Positions 12,219-13,896 of a DNA stretch of 13,896 bases are shown one piece after another. Position 1 is the stretch's first letter. Each line of letters starts with the position of its first letter. This DNA is from CAYNTC01 sp964432925 (lineage in GTDB: Bacteria > Planctomycetota > Phycisphaerae > Sedimentisphaerales > Anaerobacaceae), in NCBI GenBank assembly GCA_964432925.1, contig CAYSPM010000070.1, positions 1-13,896 on the forward strand, given 5' to 3'. The translations under genes were made by a program, and so were the position numbers. The notes under the pieces were generated by a model. It was not told the origin of the DNA. It saw only the letters and a list, made by a program, of their open reading frames with translations, and searched no databases.

Positions 12219-13762
12219 GAAAACCATACCGTTATCTGATACTAATCTGTTTAGTTGCTGCAGTGACCGTTGTATTGTGGCTTGCACTACATAAAAGTAC
12301 AGTCACAGTCAAAAACTACAGGTTTATTTCTCGTACACCCAACATCAAGCCGGATTATACCGACACAGTTATCCCACCAAACATTACGCCACTGAATTTC
12401 GTGGTTCTTGAGCCGGGCGTAGAGTACTTAGTAAAAATACACTCAACACAAGGTGAGTCTATCGATGTTTCCAGCAGAACAGGTAAGATTAAAATCCCCC
12501 TTCGGCGTTGGAGGTCATTATTAAATACCAACCGCGGCAAAAAACTTTTTTTCGATGTTTACGTCAAGAACAAAAACGGCATCTGGAGCCGACATGCGAC
12601 AATTGCCAACGCTATCGCAAAAGAAAAAATTGACGGCTATTTGGTATACCGTTTTATGAAGCCGTTATTTAACTGGTGGAGGGACATCGGCATTTATCAG
12701 CGTAATCTGGAAAATTATGATAAATCTGTAGTTCTACACGGCAAGTCCTTCAATAATGGCTGTCTAAACTGCCATACTTTCTTAAATAATAGGCCTGAGT
12801 ATATGACATTGGGTATCCGCAGCGCATTATATGGCAGTTCAGCTCTGCTGGCAGGCGATGGGAAGGTAAACAAGATAGGGACAAAGTGGGGCTATACCAC
12901 CTGGCATCCAAGCGGACGAGTGGCTGCATATTCGATTAATAAGGTTCGACAATTTTTTCATAAAACTACGAAGGAAGTTCGTGACGTAGTTGACCTTGAC
13001 TCTGGCATCTGTTACTACCAGGTTGATAGCCAAAAGATAAAGACCGCACCAGCACTATCCGAACCGAACAGAATGGAGACATATCCGACATGGTCGCCGG
13101 ATGGCCGTTACCTCTATTTTTGCAGTGCCCCAATACTGTGGGTGGATCGCGAGACGGTTCCGCCGGTGCACTTTGACGAAGTCAAATACGACCTACGCCG
13201 GGTTGCTTACAATATAGAAACAGACGAATGGGGACAGGCTGAGATAGTGCTGTCGGCAGACGAAACTGGTATGAGCATGCTTTGTCCGCGCATCTCTCCG
13301 GACGGCAGATTCCTGGTATTCTGTATGTGTGAATACGGTTGCTTTCCCGTGTATCAAGCTAGCAGCGACCTGTACCTGATGGACTTGAAAACCGGCAAAT
13401 ATAAGAAACTTGCACTCAATAGCGAACTTTCAGAATCTTGGCACAGCTTCTCCAGCAACAGCCGATGGCTTGCCTTTAGCAGCAAACGCCGGGACGGATT
13501 ATTCACGCGAATCTTTTTCAGCTATATAGACGAGAACGGCCAGGCACATAAGCCTTTCATCCTTCCACAAAAAGACCCTGCCTATTACGACTCGCTGCTG
13601 CGAACCTATAGCGTTCCGGAGCTGATTACCAGCCGGGTTAAAGTCAGCAAGATAGCTTTGGCCCGGGCCGTCCGTACCACGGATAAGATTGAGCCTGACC
13701 TTCCGATTACCGGCGCTACTCCCAGCGCCAAACAGATTGCTCCCTGGCAAACTCGTGAATAA
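12215..13762 (+). CDS. Membrane-anchored PD40/TolB-like beta-propeller protein with a c-type heme motif
   Basis: 515 residues. A short basic N-terminus and one hydrophobic helix (8-25) act as signal peptide or anchor, placing the rest outside the cytoplasm. Residues 30-140 look like a beta-sandwich-type domain. CLNCH at 183-187 (12761-12775) is a CxxCH c-heme attachment motif. The C-terminal part has PD40 (TolB-like) repeats: TTWHPSGRVAAYS (228-240), PTWSPDGRYLYFCS (291-304), PRISPDGRFLVFCM (358-371) and a weaker HSFSSNSRWLAFSS (410-423). This predicts a propeller that senses or binds a partner, with one covalently bound heme. It is coupled by ATGA to the DUF6057-like gene, so a membrane complex is likely (inference). 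Electron transfer is possible, but the single motif could instead bind metal or form a disulfide. No haem lyase or cytochrome oxidase gene is nearby. Confidence 0.82.
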   Translation: MRKPYRYLILICLVAAVTVVLWLALHKSTVTVKNYRFISRTPNIKPDYTDTVIPPNITPLNFVVLEPGVEYLVKIHSTQGESIDVSSRTGKIKIPLRRWRSLLNTNRGKKLFFDVYVKNKNGIWSRHATIANAIAKEKIDGYLVYRFMKPLFNWWRDIGIYQRNLENYDKSVVLHGKSFNNGCLNCHTFLNNRPEYMTLGIRSALYGSSALLAGDGKVNKIGTKWGYTTWHPSGRVAAYSINKVRQFFHKTTKEVRDVVDLDSGICYYQVDSQKIKTAPALSEPNRMETYPTWSPDGRYLYFCSAPILWVDRETVPPVHFDEVKYDLRRVAYNIETDEWGQAEIVLSADETGMSMLCPRISPDGRFLVFCMCEYGCFPVYQASSDLYLMDLKTGKYKKLALNSELSESWHSFSSNSRWLAFSSKRRDGLFTRIFFSYIDENGQAHKPFILPQKDPAYYDSLLRTYSVPELITSRVKVSKIALARAVRTTDKIEPDLPITGATPSAKQIAPWQTRE

Positions 13763-13789
13763 TACCAATTGTATTAAATTGCTGCGCTT

Positions 13790-13896
13790 CATATTTTTGG
13801 CATAATTGGGTGGCAGCCTCAAGCCTGTCCTGCCTGCCCTCCGTAGCCTTGGCGAAGAAGGATAGCGAAGGGGGGAGCGACCTGTGGTGAGCGGAG
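13790..13896. repeat. Probable dispersed genomic repeat, cut by window end
   Basis: After the operon stop the sequence changes to a GC-rich, non-coding stretch with a CCTGTCCTGCCTGCCCT run, CTCCGTAGCCTTGGCGAAG, a second GCGAAGG, a G6 run (13870-13875) complementary with wobble to CCCTCC (13837-13842), and TGTGGTGAGCGGAG at the edge. I associate such strings with dispersed palindromic repeats seen in many environmental bacterial genomes. Only one copy is in the window, so repeat status is from recollection. It could double as the operon's terminator. Confidence 0.4.

Noticed and set aside
13499..13822. 107-codon minus-strand open frame
   Set aside because: Antisense shadow of the PD40 gene with no recognisable content.

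Overview
The window looks like chromosomal DNA of a free-living bacterium of moderate G+C. The best guess is Planctomycetota, perhaps a Phycisphaerae-type lineage. This rests on an exported protein with a PEP-CTERM sorting tail, a DUF6057-type membrane protein coupled to a PD40/TolB-like protein, a TrpB2-type tryptophan synthase beta chain and several Gly/Ser/Asn-rich secreted proteins. It is an inference from gene content, with no marker gene to fix it. I see no rRNA, tRNA, CRISPR array, insertion sequence or phage gene.

Layout. Positions 1-3097 hold housekeeping genes. A trpB2 gene (minus strand, cut by the left edge) has a good promoter. An AmmeMemoRadiSam-B/MEMO1 family gene (minus) is divergent from purE (plus). 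purE overlaps tail-to-tail by 4 bp with a minus-strand gene for a P-domain (proprotein-convertase-type) protein with a PEP-CTERM tail. Positions 3730-7146 carry three more minus-strand genes for exported proteins. Two of them (4283-4858 and 5113-5811) appear to be diverged paralogues, with matching signal peptides and ribosome-binding regions and related inverted-repeat elements after their stops. The third (5980-7146) is a 388-residue exported protein of unknown function. Positions 7147-8081 are mostly non-coding but contain two overlapping small ORFs that may be real.

Positions 8082-9365 encode the most striking gene: a ParA/Soj-type ATPase fused through a disordered linker to a C-terminal AMPK-beta/CBM48 glycogen-binding domain that keeps most of the known sugar-contacting residues. 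This suggests ATP-driven positioning of a glycogen or alpha-glucan body on the nucleoid. Positions 9366-10313 carry no intact gene, though a faint decayed reading frame may be present. Positions 10314-13762 form a two-gene plus-strand operon with an ATGA overlap: a DUF6057-like polytopic membrane protein with a helical-repeat C-terminus, then an envelope-anchored PD40 beta-propeller protein with one c-type heme motif (CLNCH). The last ~100 bases look like a dispersed genomic repeat cut by the right edge.

Several starts were moved downstream of the longest possible start on the basis of Shine-Dalgarno spacing or promoter position: amrB to 2490, the 388-residue protein to 7146, and ParA-CBM48 to 9365.
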